The position numbers and the translations under genes are program-made. From the NCBI GenBank assembly GCA_027604505.1, contig JADIIX010000194.1, forward strand, positions 1 through 32,054: DNA of 32,054 nucleotides, in the 5' to 3' direction. The stretch comes from Gonapodya sp. JEL0774 (lineage: Eukaryota > Monoblepharomycota > Monoblepharidomycetes > Monoblepharidales > Gonapodyaceae). Below the pieces are notes generated by a model. The model searched no databases. It was not told the origin of the DNA and worked only from the letters and a program-made list of their open reading frames with translations. How positions within the stretch are numbered: the stretch's first letter is position 1; every line of letters starts with the position of its first letter. Shown here one piece after another: positions 18,339 to 32,012 of this stretch.

Positions 18339-21300
18339 ATGGCGGCATCAGCTCATTCAGAGGCCGCAATGCGAATTCTGAGCGAGCTCAAGTCCAGGTC
18401 GGTGGCGACCGCCAGATTCCATTTTGTACGAACAGCTAACCACTGAAAACTGCAGCCGCACAGAGGACGCTCGACTCCGTGCTGCAAGTGAGCTTAGGGA
18501 TCACGTTGTCGCAGTGTCACGAGAGTTATCGGGAGAGAACTTTACGAAGTTCATGAACGACGTGAACCGTCGTATCTTTGAGCTCGTTCACAGTCCTGAT
18601 AACGAAGAGAAAATTGGTGGCATAACTGCCATAGGTGGGAGCTTGTTTTCTGGGATCCTTGTGATGCTTTCTCAATTGTCACCCGCTGGAACTCACTTTC
18701 ATGACTACTCCCACTCCAACCGTTGTCCACTAATGCTGACTCAGATAAGCTCATTGATTTTGATGGAGAGGAAAATACTGTCAAAATCACCCGTTTCGCC
18801 AATTACCTGCGAATTGTACTTCCTGGGAGTGATCCGCAGACAATGGTACTTGCTTCAAAAGCCCTGGGGCGCCTCGCTCTGAGTGGGGGTACACTCACAC
18901 CAGACTTTGTGGAGTTTGAAGTCAAGCGCGCGTTGGAATGGCTGCAAGGTGAGTGTGATTATTCTGTTCGATTCCTTGCAACGGTTGACAATGAAGACTC
19001 TAATCCTAGGTGACCGTAATGAATCACGGAGATACGCCGCGGTTCTTGTACTTCGTGAACTGGCGCAGAATGCCCCCACCCTTGTCTTTGCTTATGTTCC
19101 TCAAATACTTGACTTGATTTGGGTCGCTCTGCGCGACCCTAAGGTCACCATCAGAGAGAGCGCTGCGGATGTCATTCGAGTTTGTCTTGAGCTCATGCAG
19201 CAACGTGAAAGCATGTTGCGCCAACGATGGTATAGAAAAATCCTCGATGAAACACAAAAAGGATTCAAGCCAAACAGTTCGGACGCCACTCTGCATGGCT
19301 CGCTGCTCGTTTATCGAGAGCTTCTCACCCATACAGCCAAGGTGAAGCACGCAGTGCATCTCTGTGCGTTTGCACATCAATCACAACGTCCAAGCCCTTT
19401 TCCTCTCGGCTCTAGTTCATGGACGCTCACTATCGAGAAGCCAGCGAAACAATCCTACGTTACCGCGAAAGCCGTGATACGCTGGTCCGCCGTACCGTGA
19501 TCTCCCTTGTCCCTGTCATCGCTGCATACGATGTTGGAGGCTTCGTTGACAGCTACCTAAACTCTTGCATGGCGTATCTGCTTAATCAACTCAAACGCGA
19601 TAAGGAGAGATCCGCTGGTGAGTCCACAATTTATTCAGAAATAAGCAAGAGTTTGCAAGTGGTGGTGTGCTTATGTTCGTTACCAGCATTTGTTGCAATT
19701 GGAAAAGTGGCAATCGCAGTCGGCGCAAGCATGGGCCCGTTCCTTGATGCGATTCTTCAAAATGTTAAGGACGGATTGTCGGCAAAAGGGTGAGGCTTCC
19801 CATCAACTTTCTCTGTGTGGAAGATAACCACGTTAAACTCATCAACGGCAATTCACACGCATTACAGCCGAAATCGCCTTCACGTGGCTGATGCTGCTCC
19901 GATTTTTCAATGCATTAGCATGCTTGCTACCGCAGTTGGTCAGGCATTGACAAAGCATATGCACGATCTTCTTGAACAGATGTTCGCCACAGGGCTAAGC
20001 GAACCACTGAGGCAAGCTCTTGTTGATCTGGCGTTATATATTCCGCCACTCCTACCGGCGATTCAAGGTGAGAATCTACTTGCAAGATGACTTTCTCGTT
20101 TCGTTTGTTTTTGGGGTCTTTTCATTGATGCGTTTTCAATACATTGGTAGAGCGTTTATTAAACGTGCTTTCAATATGCCTGAGTGGCCAGCCTTATCGT
20201 GCACCGGGTGCGCCACTGAAATATGGCACAATACCGGGAGTCCGGTCTCTGGACATAACCGTTGGTGAACCTCGTTACAAGTAGTTGTTCCTTGAACTGA
20301 CTCATTTGTGTGGAAGGCTGCTGAGAAAGATCCCGACGTCATTATCTTGGCGTTGGTGACGCTTGGCACCTTCGATTTTCGTGGTCACGCTCTAAATGAG
20401 TTCGTGCGGGACTGCGTAACTCATTACCTTGATGATGACCACGCCGACGTTCGCAAAGCGGCTTCGATCACATGTTGTCAACTTCTCGTTCGGTACTGAG
20501 CTCGCAAGTTCCAGCAATTTCATGCGCTTACTTGATTTATGTTACGCCCCAGCGACCCTGTGTGCTATCAAAGCAGCAATCACGCGATGCGAATTGTTGG
20601 AGAAATTCTCGAACGACTGCTCACCGCTGGGATTGCGGACCCGGATTCGAGTATTCGTTGCACTGTGCTCTCTTCCCTCGACGAACGCTTTGATCACCAC
20701 TTGGCCCAGGCTGGTTGGTACTGTTTGCTTGAGGCATTGTTGAAGATGAGTGTTCACTCACCTTTCCAAATTTAGAGAGTATCCATTCCTTGTTCATTGC
20801 TCTGAATGATGAAGTGTTCGCCATACGCGAGCTTGCTATCACCATTATTGGCCGTTTAACAATACACAATCCTGCTTATGTAATGCCTTCTCTCAGAAAG
20901 ACGCTCATCCAGCTTTTGAGTGAGCTTGAATATTCTGGAGTGAGGTGCGTGACTTTCTCCCCGCAGCCTACAATGTTTCTCCAACTGACCTTGATAATAA
21001 TTCAGCCGAAATAAGGAGGAGGCTGCGCGATTACTGAGCCAGCTCGTTTCAACATCGCAAAGGCTTATAAAGCCTTACGTGGAACCAATATTGAAAGTTC
21101 TTCTTCCAAAGACGAAAGATTCGAGCCCAGGTGTAGCGTCGCAGATATTGGCTGCCCTTGGAGAGCTCGCTCAAGTCGGAGGGGAGGACTTGCGACCTTA
21201 TCTTGATGAGCTTCTTCCCATTATCATCGAGACATTGCAAGATCAAAGCAGCGCTTCCAAGCGGGAAGTGGGTGAGTTTGAGAAAATACCTGGCTCGACT

Positions 21301-24300
21301 TTTCAGCTCCAACTAACATCTGTTCCAGCTCTTCGCACCTTAGGCCAGCTGACGAGTAGCGCGTGAGTGGTTGTTGTCCAAACACACTTTCCTGGGTATC
21401 TTACTCGTTTGACTCAGCAATTACGTGATGGAGCCTTACCTCAAGTATCCACAGCTACTGAACATTCTCGTGGGCATCCTGAAAACCGAGCAATCGGTTG
21501 TAATTCGGAGGGAAACTGTGAAAGTCATGGGTATCTTGGGTGCCCTTGATCCGTAAGGTTAAGCTTGCGCCTTCACCTGATGATCGGTTGTTGTTGATTA
21601 TGATAACCACTCCAGTTATAGGCACAACCAAATGACCCAGAGGAATCCAGACGAAGCAATCGCTACAACCTCAGTCAACACTGTTGACACGTCGCTGTTA
21701 CCACTCTCTATTAGTCCTTCATCTGAGGAATATTATCCGACAGTAGCGATCTCTGCGCTCATGAGGATTCTCAAGGATCCCTCATTGAGTGTTCATCACA
21801 CCGCCGTCGTACAGGCAGTGATGTACATTTTTAAAACTCTGGGCCTCAAATGCGTGCCGTTTCTGCCGCAGGTGACTCCCGATGCACTGGTTGGGTATTG
21901 AAACCTCAGATGACCCGTTCTTCGAATAGATCATGCCACCTCTACTGTCCACTCTTCGTACTAGTCCAATTAGCATCCTCGAATTCCATTTCCAACAGCT
22001 TGGTGTTCTTGTGTCCATTGTGAAGCAACACATCCGACCCTTTCTGCCTCAGATATTCCAATTGATCCAGGAGTTTTGGAATATCAGCAGCAACATTCAA
22101 ATTACGATTATCTCACTGGTTGAATCAATCGCACTCGCGTTAGAGGGAGAGTTCAAAGTATTTTTGCCCACTTTGCTTCCCCAGTTGTTGCAAATTTTCG
22201 ATGCCGATACAACAGAGCGACGGCAACCAACCATCAAAGTTTTACACGCTATGAACGTCTTTGGTTCCAATCTGGAGGAGTATCTTCACCTCGTCATTCC
22301 AGTTCTCGTGAAGTCGTTCGAAAAGTCTGATCAATTACTTCACGTCCGGAAAGCCGCAATCCAGACAATTGGGCATCTCTCGAAAAAGATCAACATTGGT
22401 GATCATTCATCGCGTGTTATTCACCCACTTGTACGGACTTTGAGTATTAACCAAGCGGAAATTCGACAATGCACCATGGATACATTGTCCGCACTGGTGT
22501 ATCAGCTGGCCGGTGACTTCATCATCTTCGTACCGGTTGTGAACAAGGTAAGAACCTCACGATTCGAGGCTTCTTCATGTGACTGGAGATGGATCGATTT
22601 TGCAGGCTCTCGCCAGGTATCACATTCAGCACCCTCGCTACGAACTGCTTGTAGCGAAATTGCTGAAAAATGAACCGCTCCCAGAACTCCCGACAGATTC
22701 AGAAGATAGGTATGCAGTCGTAAGGCTCACGGTAACATGATAACTTTGTTTACCCGGTCTGCTTTTTGAAGAATGCCGGAAATTACCACACTAGAGGAAA
22801 CCCCAACTGCAGAAGCTGCTGCCAAGAAGCTACCGGTCAACCAACAAAATTTGAAGCGCGCATGGGAAGCCTCCCAACGAGCTGCAAAGGAAGACTGGAT
22901 TGAGTGGATCCGACGTCTCAGTGTAGAGCTCTTGAAGGAATCACCTTCACATGCGCTTCGTGCTTGTGCGAGCTTGGCAGCAGTGTACTATCCTCTCGCG
23001 AGAGAGTTGTTTAACGCCGGTTTTGTTTCTTGTTGGGGAGAGCTCTACGACCAATATCAGGTGAGACAGGACCTGTTTTCTTGTCGCCACTTTTCTGACG
23101 TCGGACTCCAGGACGAGCTCGTTCGAAGCTTGGAAACCGCGTTAACATCAGTTAGTATACCGCCGGAGACTATACAAACGTTAGTGTGGGCCGGAAGCTC
23201 GTAATCGTTTGGCAAATATTTAAACTCCACATTCTTCCCAATAGGTTACTCAATCTGGCAGAACTGATGGAAAGGTAAGGATTGTATTTTCTTTAGTTTA
23301 GCGAGAGTTTGCTGATTGTAGGTACTCTGCGAACAATAGAGATGACAAGCCCCTTCCCATCGATATTCGCACGCTTGGAGCGTATGCCGCCAAGTGCCAT
23401 GGTAAGATTGCTCCTGCGGACGTTTCTGCTTCATCACTATCCCTTGACTGGCTCCTGTAGCTTATGCGAAAGCACTGCATTACAAAGAGCTCGAGTTCAT
23501 CTCCGACACTGACGTCACGATGACCATAGAAGCTCTCATCAGTATCAATAATCAGCTGCAGCAACCGGACTCTGCAATCGGTACGTGTTCGGAACGTTGT
23601 TTCCCACTCCCAATGTTAAGCACTGCCGGACGTAGGCATTCTCACTTATGCACAACAAAATCATGATGTGGAGCTCAAGGAATCTTGGTACGAAAAACTT
23701 GGTCGATGGGAAGATGCTCTGGTTGCGTACGAGAAAAAACAAGTCGAGGATCCCGTCTCATTTGATGCCACATTGGGACGGATGCGTTGTCTTCACGCAC
23801 TGGGAGAGTGGGAAGCTCTATCGCTTCTGGCTCACGAAAAATGGACAATAGTCCGTGACGATGGTCGAAAAGTTATTGCGCCCCTGGCAGCCGCTGCATC
23901 ATGGGGTCTCGGACAGTGGGATCTGATGGATGAGTACATCACCGTAATGAAACCTGAGTCGCCGGATGGATCGTTTTTCCGGGCTATACTGTCCCTACAT
24001 CGAGACTTGTACCCTCAATCTCAACAGTACATTAATCGCACTCGAGATCTATTGGACACCGAGTTGATGGCTCTTGTTGGTGAGAGCTATAACCGAGCGT
24101 ACAAGTGAGTTTAGTCTCTTTGCGGCTACTCTGCCGTCAATTTCAAACTTGAGTCTTCCTGATATCTTTAATTTTCAGTGTGGTCGTCCGTATTCAAATG
24201 CTTGCGGAACTGGAAGAGGTTGGTGTAGTGCACTTGCATTCCCCTTTTCTGTTTTCGGTTTTCTGCGCTTCATCAACGGGTTCTTGTTAGATTATTCTCT

Positions 24301-27300
24301 ACAAGCAAATTGATGATCAGCCTGAAAGGCAAGCAGCGATTCGTAAGACGTGGATGACGAGGTGATGAATATTGATTGGAATGAGAATCAACAGCAACTC
24401 ATTCAACTTGGTTACCAGACTCAAAGGATGTACGCGGAACGTTGACATTTGGCAGAGAATTCTTCGAATTAGATCCCTGGTGGTGTCTCCAAAGCAGGAT
24501 ATGGACAGTTGGATTCAAGTGAGCATGTACTTTGTCTTATTTGGTCGCAAAAATAGAAGCTACCTCATTTTCATTTCACATTCAAGTTTGCGAATCTATG
24601 CCGCAAAAGCTCAAGATTGACTCTTTCTCAGAAGACACTCGCGATTCTATTGGAAGCTTCTGACTCCACTAATATTGATATTACGGTAGGGGAATAATCT
24701 TTGTGGCTCTGGAGTGTCTACTTCACGAACAATCTCTACTCGTTGAGCAGAGACACTTCGCCACAGCATCGCCAAAAGTTGTCTATGCTTACCTCAAGAA
24801 TATGTGGGCAACCGCCAACCGTTCTCAGTCCTTCGAAAACATGAAGGCATTCTCAAAAACACTTGTGGATCAACTGGGAATCATGGCAGTCAATGAGGCG
24901 AATCTTCCCACTGATATATCTCGGTGGGAAATGTCGAAGCAAACAACTGCCCGAGTCCTTGCACGATGTTATTTGAAGCTTGGGGAGTGGCAAACGGCGC
25001 TTCAGGACGACCTGACGGAGGAAAGTATTCCTGACATTCTCCAATCCTACAAAGCGGCCACTCAACTCGATAAGGAATGGTACAAGGCATGGCACTTATG
25101 GGCTCTTTCAAACTTCGAAGCACTTGGATTCTACGAAAAGGCAGCAGAAACTATTCCCGTTCGAACGATCGTATCTCACGTTGTGCCTTCTGTCCAAGGT
25201 GGGATCAGTTTTTGCAGGCTGCGGTGTTGCATCATGACAGGTGCATTTTGTGTTTTTCAGGATTTTTCCGCTCCATTGCCCTTTCAAAGGGCAATTCCCT
25301 GCAGGACACTCTACGACTACTGACATTGTGGTTCAAGTACGGATATCAACAAGAAGTAAATAACACAATTGGAGAAGGCTTCAACAGCGTTAGCATCGAC
25401 ACTTGGCTGCAAGTGATCCCACAGGTTGGTGATACTCTTCTCCAGTGGTCGCGATTATACTGAAAAGTGCATTTTCCCCAAAAGCTTATTGCTCGAATCC
25501 ACTCCCCGAATCAGGGAACCCGTCGTCTCATTCACTCGCTGCTTTCGGATGTTGGCAAAGAGCATCCACAAGCATTAGTTTACTCGTTGACCGTTGCTTC
25601 TAAATCACAAAGTGTGCAGCGCAAACGAGCGGCGCTTGCCATTATGGATAAGATGAGAGCACACAGTGCGACGTTGGTTGAACAGGTAGTATCCATCCTA
25701 TTTTTTGGTTTATGACCCCAGGTCTTCAGACCAAATCACGTTATTTCAGGCGCTGCTTGTCAGTCAGGAGCTCATTCGGGTTGCCATTTTATGGCATGAA
25801 ATGTGGCACGAAGGTTTAGAAGAAGCTTCTCGCTTGCACTATGGTGAACACAACACTGAAGGAATGTTTGCAACCCTGGATCCCCTTCATCAAATGCTTG
25901 AGCGGGTGAGGCGCTCTCAAATATGAAAGTTCGCGGTAACTGCTCAGCGCCTTTTCTTTTCAGGGGCCCGAAACCTTGAGGGAAATCTCGTTCCAACAAG
26001 CATTTGGTAGAGACTTGGCTGAAGCGCAGGATTGGTGCAAAAAGTACAGGAGTGGGTGACAGGCTGGTGTCCTTCTGATCAACAGAGACGACGTTAACGC
26101 GATTACCGGTTGATAAGGGACGATGAATGTCAATGATCTAAACCAGGCATGGGACCTTTATTACCATGTGAGGACTCATCCTCTGGCCTGGGCTGGAGTT
26201 ATCCATGTTGCATAACTTGCCTTGCTTCCAGGTGTTCAAGAGAATAAGTAAGCAACTTCCACAGCTCACGACATTGGATTTACAATACGTGTCGCCAAAG
26301 TTGTTGGAAGCGCATGATATGCAACTCGCAGTGCCAGGAACATACAGAAGCGGGGAACCTGTCGTCAAAATTGCGAATTTCTCTCCTACTCTGACTGTGA
26401 TAACGTCCAAGCAGAGACCTCGCAAGTTGACGATCAAAGGCTCTGATGGCAAGGAGTATCAGTACTTGCTTAAAGGTGAGATTCTCAGAGCATCTCAACC
26501 CACGTGCCACCGCAATAGATTCGTAACGGTGATTTTTGGATTAGGCCACGAAGATATTCGGCAAGACGAAAGAGTGATGCAACTTTTCGGACTAGTGAAC
26601 ACTCTTCTGGGGACGGATCCGGAGACGTTTAAGCGTCATTTGAATATCCATCGGTACCCTGTGATTCCCTTGTCACCAAACTCCGGGCTTATTGGCTGGG
26701 TTCCGAACTGTGACACTCTGCACGGTCTCATTCGCGACTACCGAGACAGCAAGAAAATTTTGCTGAATATTGAGCACCGGTTGATGCTGCAGGTAGAAAC
26801 CATCCTTCCCATCCACCTGCTTTGCCAAAAGGTTATCCTGACCCTTTGCACTTAGATGGCACCGGATTACGATAACCTTACATTACTCCAAAAAGTCGAA
26901 GTTTTTGAGTACTCGTTGGAGAACACCGCAGGCCAGGACCTCTACAAGGTTTTGTGGCTGAAAAGCAGAAATTCTGAGGTTGGAATGTTAACTTTTGTGC
27001 GAGTTGCACGTGATACCACCAAAACCCCCTGCCAATATAGGCTTGGTTGGATCGCCGAACCAATTACACTAGGAGTCTCGCTGTCATGTCGATGGTTGGC
27101 TACATCCTTGGTCTAGGTGACCGTCATCCGTCAAACCTGATGCTCGATCGGTTCACTGGCAAAGTCATTCATATTGATTTCGGAGATTGCTTCGAGGTTA
27201 GACAGTTCGTCAGATTCCGTCGCGTGTTTCTTTCTAATGTATATCATTCTCCCAGGTTGCCCAAATGCGGGACAAGTTCCCGGAGAAGGTTCCTTTCAGG

Positions 27301-28100
27301 CTCACCCGGATGCTCATTAATGCGATGGAAGTCAGTGGAATCGAAGGTATGCAACAAATGCGATTGAAACGTGATATGCTAGGAGCACCATTCTTGCTAT
27401 GAAGGTAACTTCCGGATAACATGTGAGAATGTTATGAGAGTGTTGCGAGAAAACAAGGACAGTTTAATGGCTGTCTTGGAGGCCTTTGTGTACGATCCAT
27501 TGATCAACTGGAGATTAATGGGGAACGAGCAAGGTGAGTTGCTGAGAACGGCTTTCTCGTTTCGTTGCCTTTAACATTTTACTGCCATTGCAGGAGCGGA
27601 TGCAAAGCAGCAGAAAGGACGCCAGTCCGAAACTGGTTCGTGTCAGCTTTCGCGAAGCGAAAGGAAGTGTTCTCAAATTGTTTCATTTGCTCAGAACTCG
27701 CAGATGAGGCAGCTGCACGAAATTTTCCAGCCAGTCGCAAGTTGCCTCGCAGCGAAAGCGAGCTCGTTGGCGGTGCGGAGGACACCGCGCGGCCAGAGGG
27801 TCTAAACGCTAGAGCACTGAGTGTCATCAACCGTGTGCAAAACAAATTGACTGGTGGGTCGGATTATTTAGCTGCGGAACCACTCCTGCCCTTCTTACAC
27901 CCTCCTGATAGGGAGGGACTTCAAACCTAACCAAGTTCTGGACGTCCCAGCTCAAGTGCAAAAGCTTATCCTTAGTGCTTGTGATATTGCAAATCTGTGT
28001 CAGAGTTACATTGGGTGGTGTGGTGAGTGGTACAATTCAGAAAAGCTCGTCGTCAGTTCGAGGGGACCACCTAACCTGCTATTTTATAGCATTCTGGTAA
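18339..28100 (+). CDS. TOR: Target of rapamycin (TOR) kinase
   Basis: TOR is the PI3K-related Ser/Thr kinase that couples nutrients to growth in TORC1/TORC2. All 43 exons join in frame (2364 aa): 18339-18397,18456-18634,18745-18948,19010-19341,19416-19617,19687-19789,19868-20067,20151-20260,20317-20492,20553-20713,20776-20944,21006-21271,21329-21362,21418-21552,21616-21871,21930-22547,22606-22709,22772-23060,23112-23179,23245-23274,23322-23401,23461-23580,23636-24104,24179-24218,24291-24361,24419-24518,24587-24685,24751-25198,25261-25424,25485-25685,25750-25905,25964-26051,26118-26167,26232-26475,26545-26792,26856-26978,27041-27196,27256-27346,27405-27533,27594-27635,27695-27853,27912-28022,28090-28100. 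HEAT repeats fill about the first half, then FAT, FRB ([17 protein letters not shown], Ser1856), kinase (catalytic loop [12 protein letters not shown] with Asp2159, His2161, Asn2164; DFG Asp2178), and FATC ending YIGWCAFW. The start gives the conserved N-terminus (RILSELKS). The weakest splices are the GTTGGT donor at 20261 and the 27636-27694 intron before FATC. Confidence 0.97.
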
Positions 28101-28596
28101 TCATATCCTAATTTATATATGTAGACGGACATTTATCGCATTACATTTACCTTTTAGTCGATCGTGAACTGTTGGATGGCCCGTTCCATTCAACAACATC
28201 CAGCAAACGAATTCTCCCTCCCCGAACCTTCTCAGAGTCTCCTTTTTCGCCTTCTAGAGCCGCGCCTGGAGAGCTCGCCTGAAGGGCGGGCGAAGACTGG
28301 CGAAGTGAACGAGCACAGCAATCTCACTGTCGTTTGCACACGGATTACAATGTTGAGTGATCGAGATGGTAAGGTCTAGTCACCTACTCTTGATCATGCT
28401 TCTAGAAACTCTGTTCCTACGGATTGGGAGTTCCGGAGCGGCCAGGGTTGGATCACTTTGGACAATTCGGTTGATGATCCTCGGAAGACAGCACGAAGAA
28501 TAAGGCTTGAATTCAGCCTTCTATTCAGAGCTGCGCAACTGAATGATTTCAGCGTCTCGAATCTCAATCGTTACCCACCCAACCTTCTCTTGGGAG
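28101..28596. other. Intergenic region between TOR and the NIPA gene
   Basis: This stretch holds the TOR 3' UTR and the upstream region of the transporter. One frame is open from 28380 to 28661 (about 93 codons, including TDWEFRSGQGWITLDNS), without a good start codon and without a recognised family. It overlaps the proposed first NIPA exon in a different frame. It may be an alternative 5' exon or chance. Confidence 0.35.
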
Positions 28597-30547
28597 ATGG
28601 ACCTGACTTCCCTGGAAATCTCCCAATATGCTCATTGCATATTCACTCACCTGTTGTGTAACTGCTCTTGTGTATTTTATTTGTGTGGAGTTTCTGCGCT
28701 CTTCTGTCCTGATTCCTCTTTTTAATTCTCGAACTTCCTTTCTAAAGTCGGGCTCCTCCTTGCAATGTCGTCTTCCGCACTCATTGGTACATCCTTTATC
28801 ATAACAAAGAAAGGCCTACAATCTTCTACCGCGAGGTCTCCGGAGTCTTTTGGGTCTGCAGGCGATACTTACATGTATCTACAGAATGGTCTGTGGTGGG
28901 CCGGAATGCTGACGATGATTCTCGGAGAGGTAAGATCTGATAAAAATACGGATCCCAATACCGAGAGATTTTGTAACGGTGGGTCCTGTACTTTCCCGCG
29001 CAGGTGGCCAATTTCGCTGCGTATACCTTTGCTCCGGCAGTCTTAGTGACTCCGCTCGGTGAGCACATTTCTTGGTCTGAGCGGACACCACGACTTCACG
29101 AAATCTTTCTCGTGCGGGGTTATAGGTGCGCTTTCTGTGATTATAGGGGCAGTGCTTGCCTCCATCTTTCTTGGGGAGCGACTGGGTACAATTGGGATAA
29201 TTGGATGCGTCCTGTGTCTCGTGGGCTCCGTAGTCATCATTCTTCACGCTCCTGCAGAGAAGGAGATATCGTCTGTTGATGAGATTTTGCAGTATGCGCT
29301 CCAACCAGGTGAGCCCGTCGGCAAGCTCCAGTCCTGTGCTCGCCTCCAAGCTGTCATCCGAGACTGGAATCTCCTCTCTGCAGCGTTTCTTGTCTATGTG
29401 TCGATGGTCATTGGCGTAACACTCTTTCTCATCTACAAAGTTGCACCCGTTCACGGAAAAACAAACTTGCTTGTCTATGTCACCATTTGCTCGTTAGTGG
29501 GGTCTATCAGTGTGATGGCGTGTAAGGGCTTTGGCATTGCTCTCAAACTCACTTTTGCGGGAGATAATCAACTGTGAGCATCAATGTTTCCGGTTTGCAC
29601 GTCGCTGGTGGGTGAGCTCACGTTCTTGGAATCACATCAGTCTTGATCCCAGCACGTATGTGTTCGCTGTGGTAGTGGGAGTAAGTGTTGTCACACAGAT
29701 GAACTATTTCAATAAAGCGCTGGACACTTTTTCGACCAACCTGTGAGTATCGGCAACGATTGTCAAACCTGAGCTGAAGTAATTTGCTCAAATTTTCTCT
29801 TAACTGTGACCGTGATTCACCCGTACATTCCAGAGTGAACCCTGTATATTATGTCATATTTACAACGGCTACTATAACAGCTTCTGTCATTCTGCTGCAA
29901 GGTTTTAATGACACATCAACAGTTGACGTGAGTGTTTCCCCAACGAAGATTTGCATCCTGATATTGGGATCCTAATTCAAAGGCAATTATTTGCCTTTTG
30001 TTCTAATTCGTAGATTGTTTCAATTTTTTGTGGCTTTGTGACAATATTCACTGGGGTGAGGACAGTGGACGCTATTCGTTGCTCACAGAATCCCCGTTAA
30101 CTGGTCAATCGCGCTCAGGTTTTCCTCCTCAATTCCACCCGCAACAATTCTAGCTCCGAAAGCGCCGGAAAGCACCGGCACTTCCACGACGGCTTCAGCT
30201 CGCCCCGGCCCCGCCGGAGCTCTCGTACCTCCGTCGATCGACCTTCGGTTGATGCTCCCACAGCCCCACTGCTGGACAAACACGGTCACCCACGATACCA
30301 ACCATTGCCAGCCGGACTGAGCAATGGAAGCCTGGCAGCCTCTCCACCCGACAGAACTGGTCCGTTACCTGTGCACGGGCGGAAAAAGTCGAGTCTGCTG
30401 AATCCGGTGACCGCTGCGAGTAGTTTGAAGAGTAATGGAACGGTGAAGGACCGGATAGTGTCGAACACTAATGCGGCAGAAGCGATGCTTCTGACGACCT
30501 TCACATCTGATGATGAGGAGGACATGTCTCAGAATTCAGATGTATAA
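28597..30547 (+). CDS. NIPA-family magnesium transporter, copy 1
   Basis: NIPA proteins are multi-pass membrane carriers for Mg2+ within the drug/metabolite transporter superfamily. Nine exons (28597-28657, 28748-28929, 29004-29058, 29126-29308, 29384-29573, 29641-29742, 29834-29927, 30014-30055, 30119-30547) give 445 aa. Diagnostic blocks are SSSALIGTSFIITKKGL, ANFAAYTFAPAVLVTPLGAL, IIGAVLASIFLGERLG, ICSLVGSISVMACKGFGIAL, TQMNYFNKALDTFSTNLVNP and a last hydrophobic segment ending VFLLNSTR. About nine hydrophobic segments precede a cytoplasmic tail of some 140 residues rich in Ser, Arg and acidic residues. The first exon (a 20-codon leader joined to FGLLLA) is a guess that keeps frame; translation could instead start at an ATG at 28765. 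A second, diverged copy faces it downstream. Confidence 0.92.
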
Positions 30548-30852
30548 ACAACGGTCCATGCGGTGCCGTGATGTAGACTTAATGTAACCCCTTGCATGCT
30601 TCTGAGCACTATACGTACGAGACTAAGTCGCTCTTCCAATATCATACAGCCCGGCTTTCATGAATACATGCGCTCAGATGGGCCTTGTGTATGTGGCATG
30701 CCAAGTCCCAACGAGTCCAGCATCAAAACTGTCCGACGCGGGACGCGACTAAGACAACAGATGTTGACGATGTCCTAGCCGGTGTTCTCACCCAATGTGC
30801 AATCCAGCTTTGAAGTCCACACAAGTCCTGGCCCCTTGGGCCACCCACCGTG
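30548..30852. other. Convergent region between the two NIPA genes
   Basis: These 305 bp lie between the two facing stop codons. I see no gene. The base composition changes from balanced to clearly GC-rich near 30780-30850, just before the second copy's coding sequence begins. Confidence 0.5.
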
Positions 30853-32012
30853 CTACCTCACCCCCACGTACCCACCATACACCTCGTTCTCATCCCCATC
30901 ATCCTCCCGAAATGCCCCCATTAACATCGCCTCTGCTGGAGGCACAGCAAGCCTCCCCCCGGGGGGTAATCCCGCCAACCCACTTCCCTGAAAGCTCCCC
31001 TTCCGTCCACCCTCAAAACTCCCGGCGCGCCCACCTTCCTCGAAAAATTCATGATCCAACTCCTCGAGCAGCGGCGCGGCCGCCGGATCTGCCGATCCCG
31101 AGCGTGCGTTCGCTCTGGCGGCCGCCACCGCACGGGACAGGGTCGCTTGGCGGAGCTGGCCCGACGGTGTCCGTTGGGATGTGGAGTAGGGCACACCGAG
31201 GCCGCCATTGGCGGAACCCATGCCGTTGGAGTGGGAGTTGGAATTGGAGCGGGGACGGTACGGGGACCCGGTAACCGAGCCACCGCCCCCGCCTGCACCG
31301 GGAGCGTCCTCGACGTCCTTGTGGAGCTGGGCGGTGGATCCTCTGGTGGAGTTGAGGAGGAACACGCCCGTGAATATTGTGATGAAGCCGCAGAAAATGG
31401 AGACGAGTTGGACCGTGTCGGTGTCGTAGAAGCCCTGGAAGAGGATGACGGAGGCGGAGATGGTGGCGGTGGTGAAGGTGACGTAGTAGACGGGGGTCAC
31501 GCTGGGAGGGCGAAAAGTGTCAAGCGATGGAAATGACATGTGTCGCCGACCAAGGGAGTGTGGACCCCGTTCGCCACTTCGCCTGGCACTTCCCATCCAA
31601 CCGAGCGACCTCCCTCCCTTTCATCCAGCCCAAACTCCCTTTGCACCCCTTTTGCCCCCGCGCACCCCCTTTCCCCTCGTCTTCCCCCCCGCCCACCCCC
31701 CTCTTTAATCCCCAACTCACAGATTCGTCGAAAACGTATCCAATGCCTTGTTAAAATAATTCATCTGCGTGACGACACTGACCCCCACCACCACGGCAAA
31801 CACCCAAGTCGACGGATCGAGCAGTTGGCTTTTCCCCGCGAAAGTGAGTTTGAGCGCGATGCCGAATCCTTTGCAGGCCATGACCGAGATAGACCCCACC
31901 AGAGAGCAAATCGTCACGTAGACCAGGAGGTGGGTCCGCCCGTAGCGGGGGGCCACCTTGTAGATGAGGAAGAGGGTCAGAGTGGTCACGCAGGCGAGGT
32001 AGAAGAGGAAGG
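30853..32012 (-). CDS. NIPA-family magnesium transporter, copy 2 (3' part)
   Basis: Two minus-strand exons are inside the window: 32012-31721 and 31501-30853 (stop 30855-30853). The first starts after a CCCCCAG acceptor, so the 5' half of the gene lies beyond the right edge. The protein carries FLFYLACVTTLTLFLIYK, ICSLVGSISVMACKGFGIAL, TQMNYFNKALDTFSTNLVTP and ISASVILFQGFYDTDTV, closely matching copy 1 through the membrane part up to VFLLNSTR. The tails are unrelated: this one is rich in Gly, Ala, Ser and Arg. Three introns of copy 1 (inside the LLDPS, VD-IVS and FTG-VFL blocks) are absent, while the two it keeps are at identical positions and phases. Its internal intron is 219 nt, longer than any other modelled here. 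The sequence is strikingly GC-rich. Confidence 0.9.

Noticed and set aside
30782-31274. Pro-rich plus-strand frames near 30800-31270
   Set aside because: They mirror the Gly/Arg-rich tail of NIPA copy 2 and have no independent motif.
31051-31536. Long plus-strand frame in the GC-rich right end
   Set aside because: It is antisense to the NIPA copy 2 coding sequence. GC-rich codons on the minus strand keep the opposite frame free of stops.
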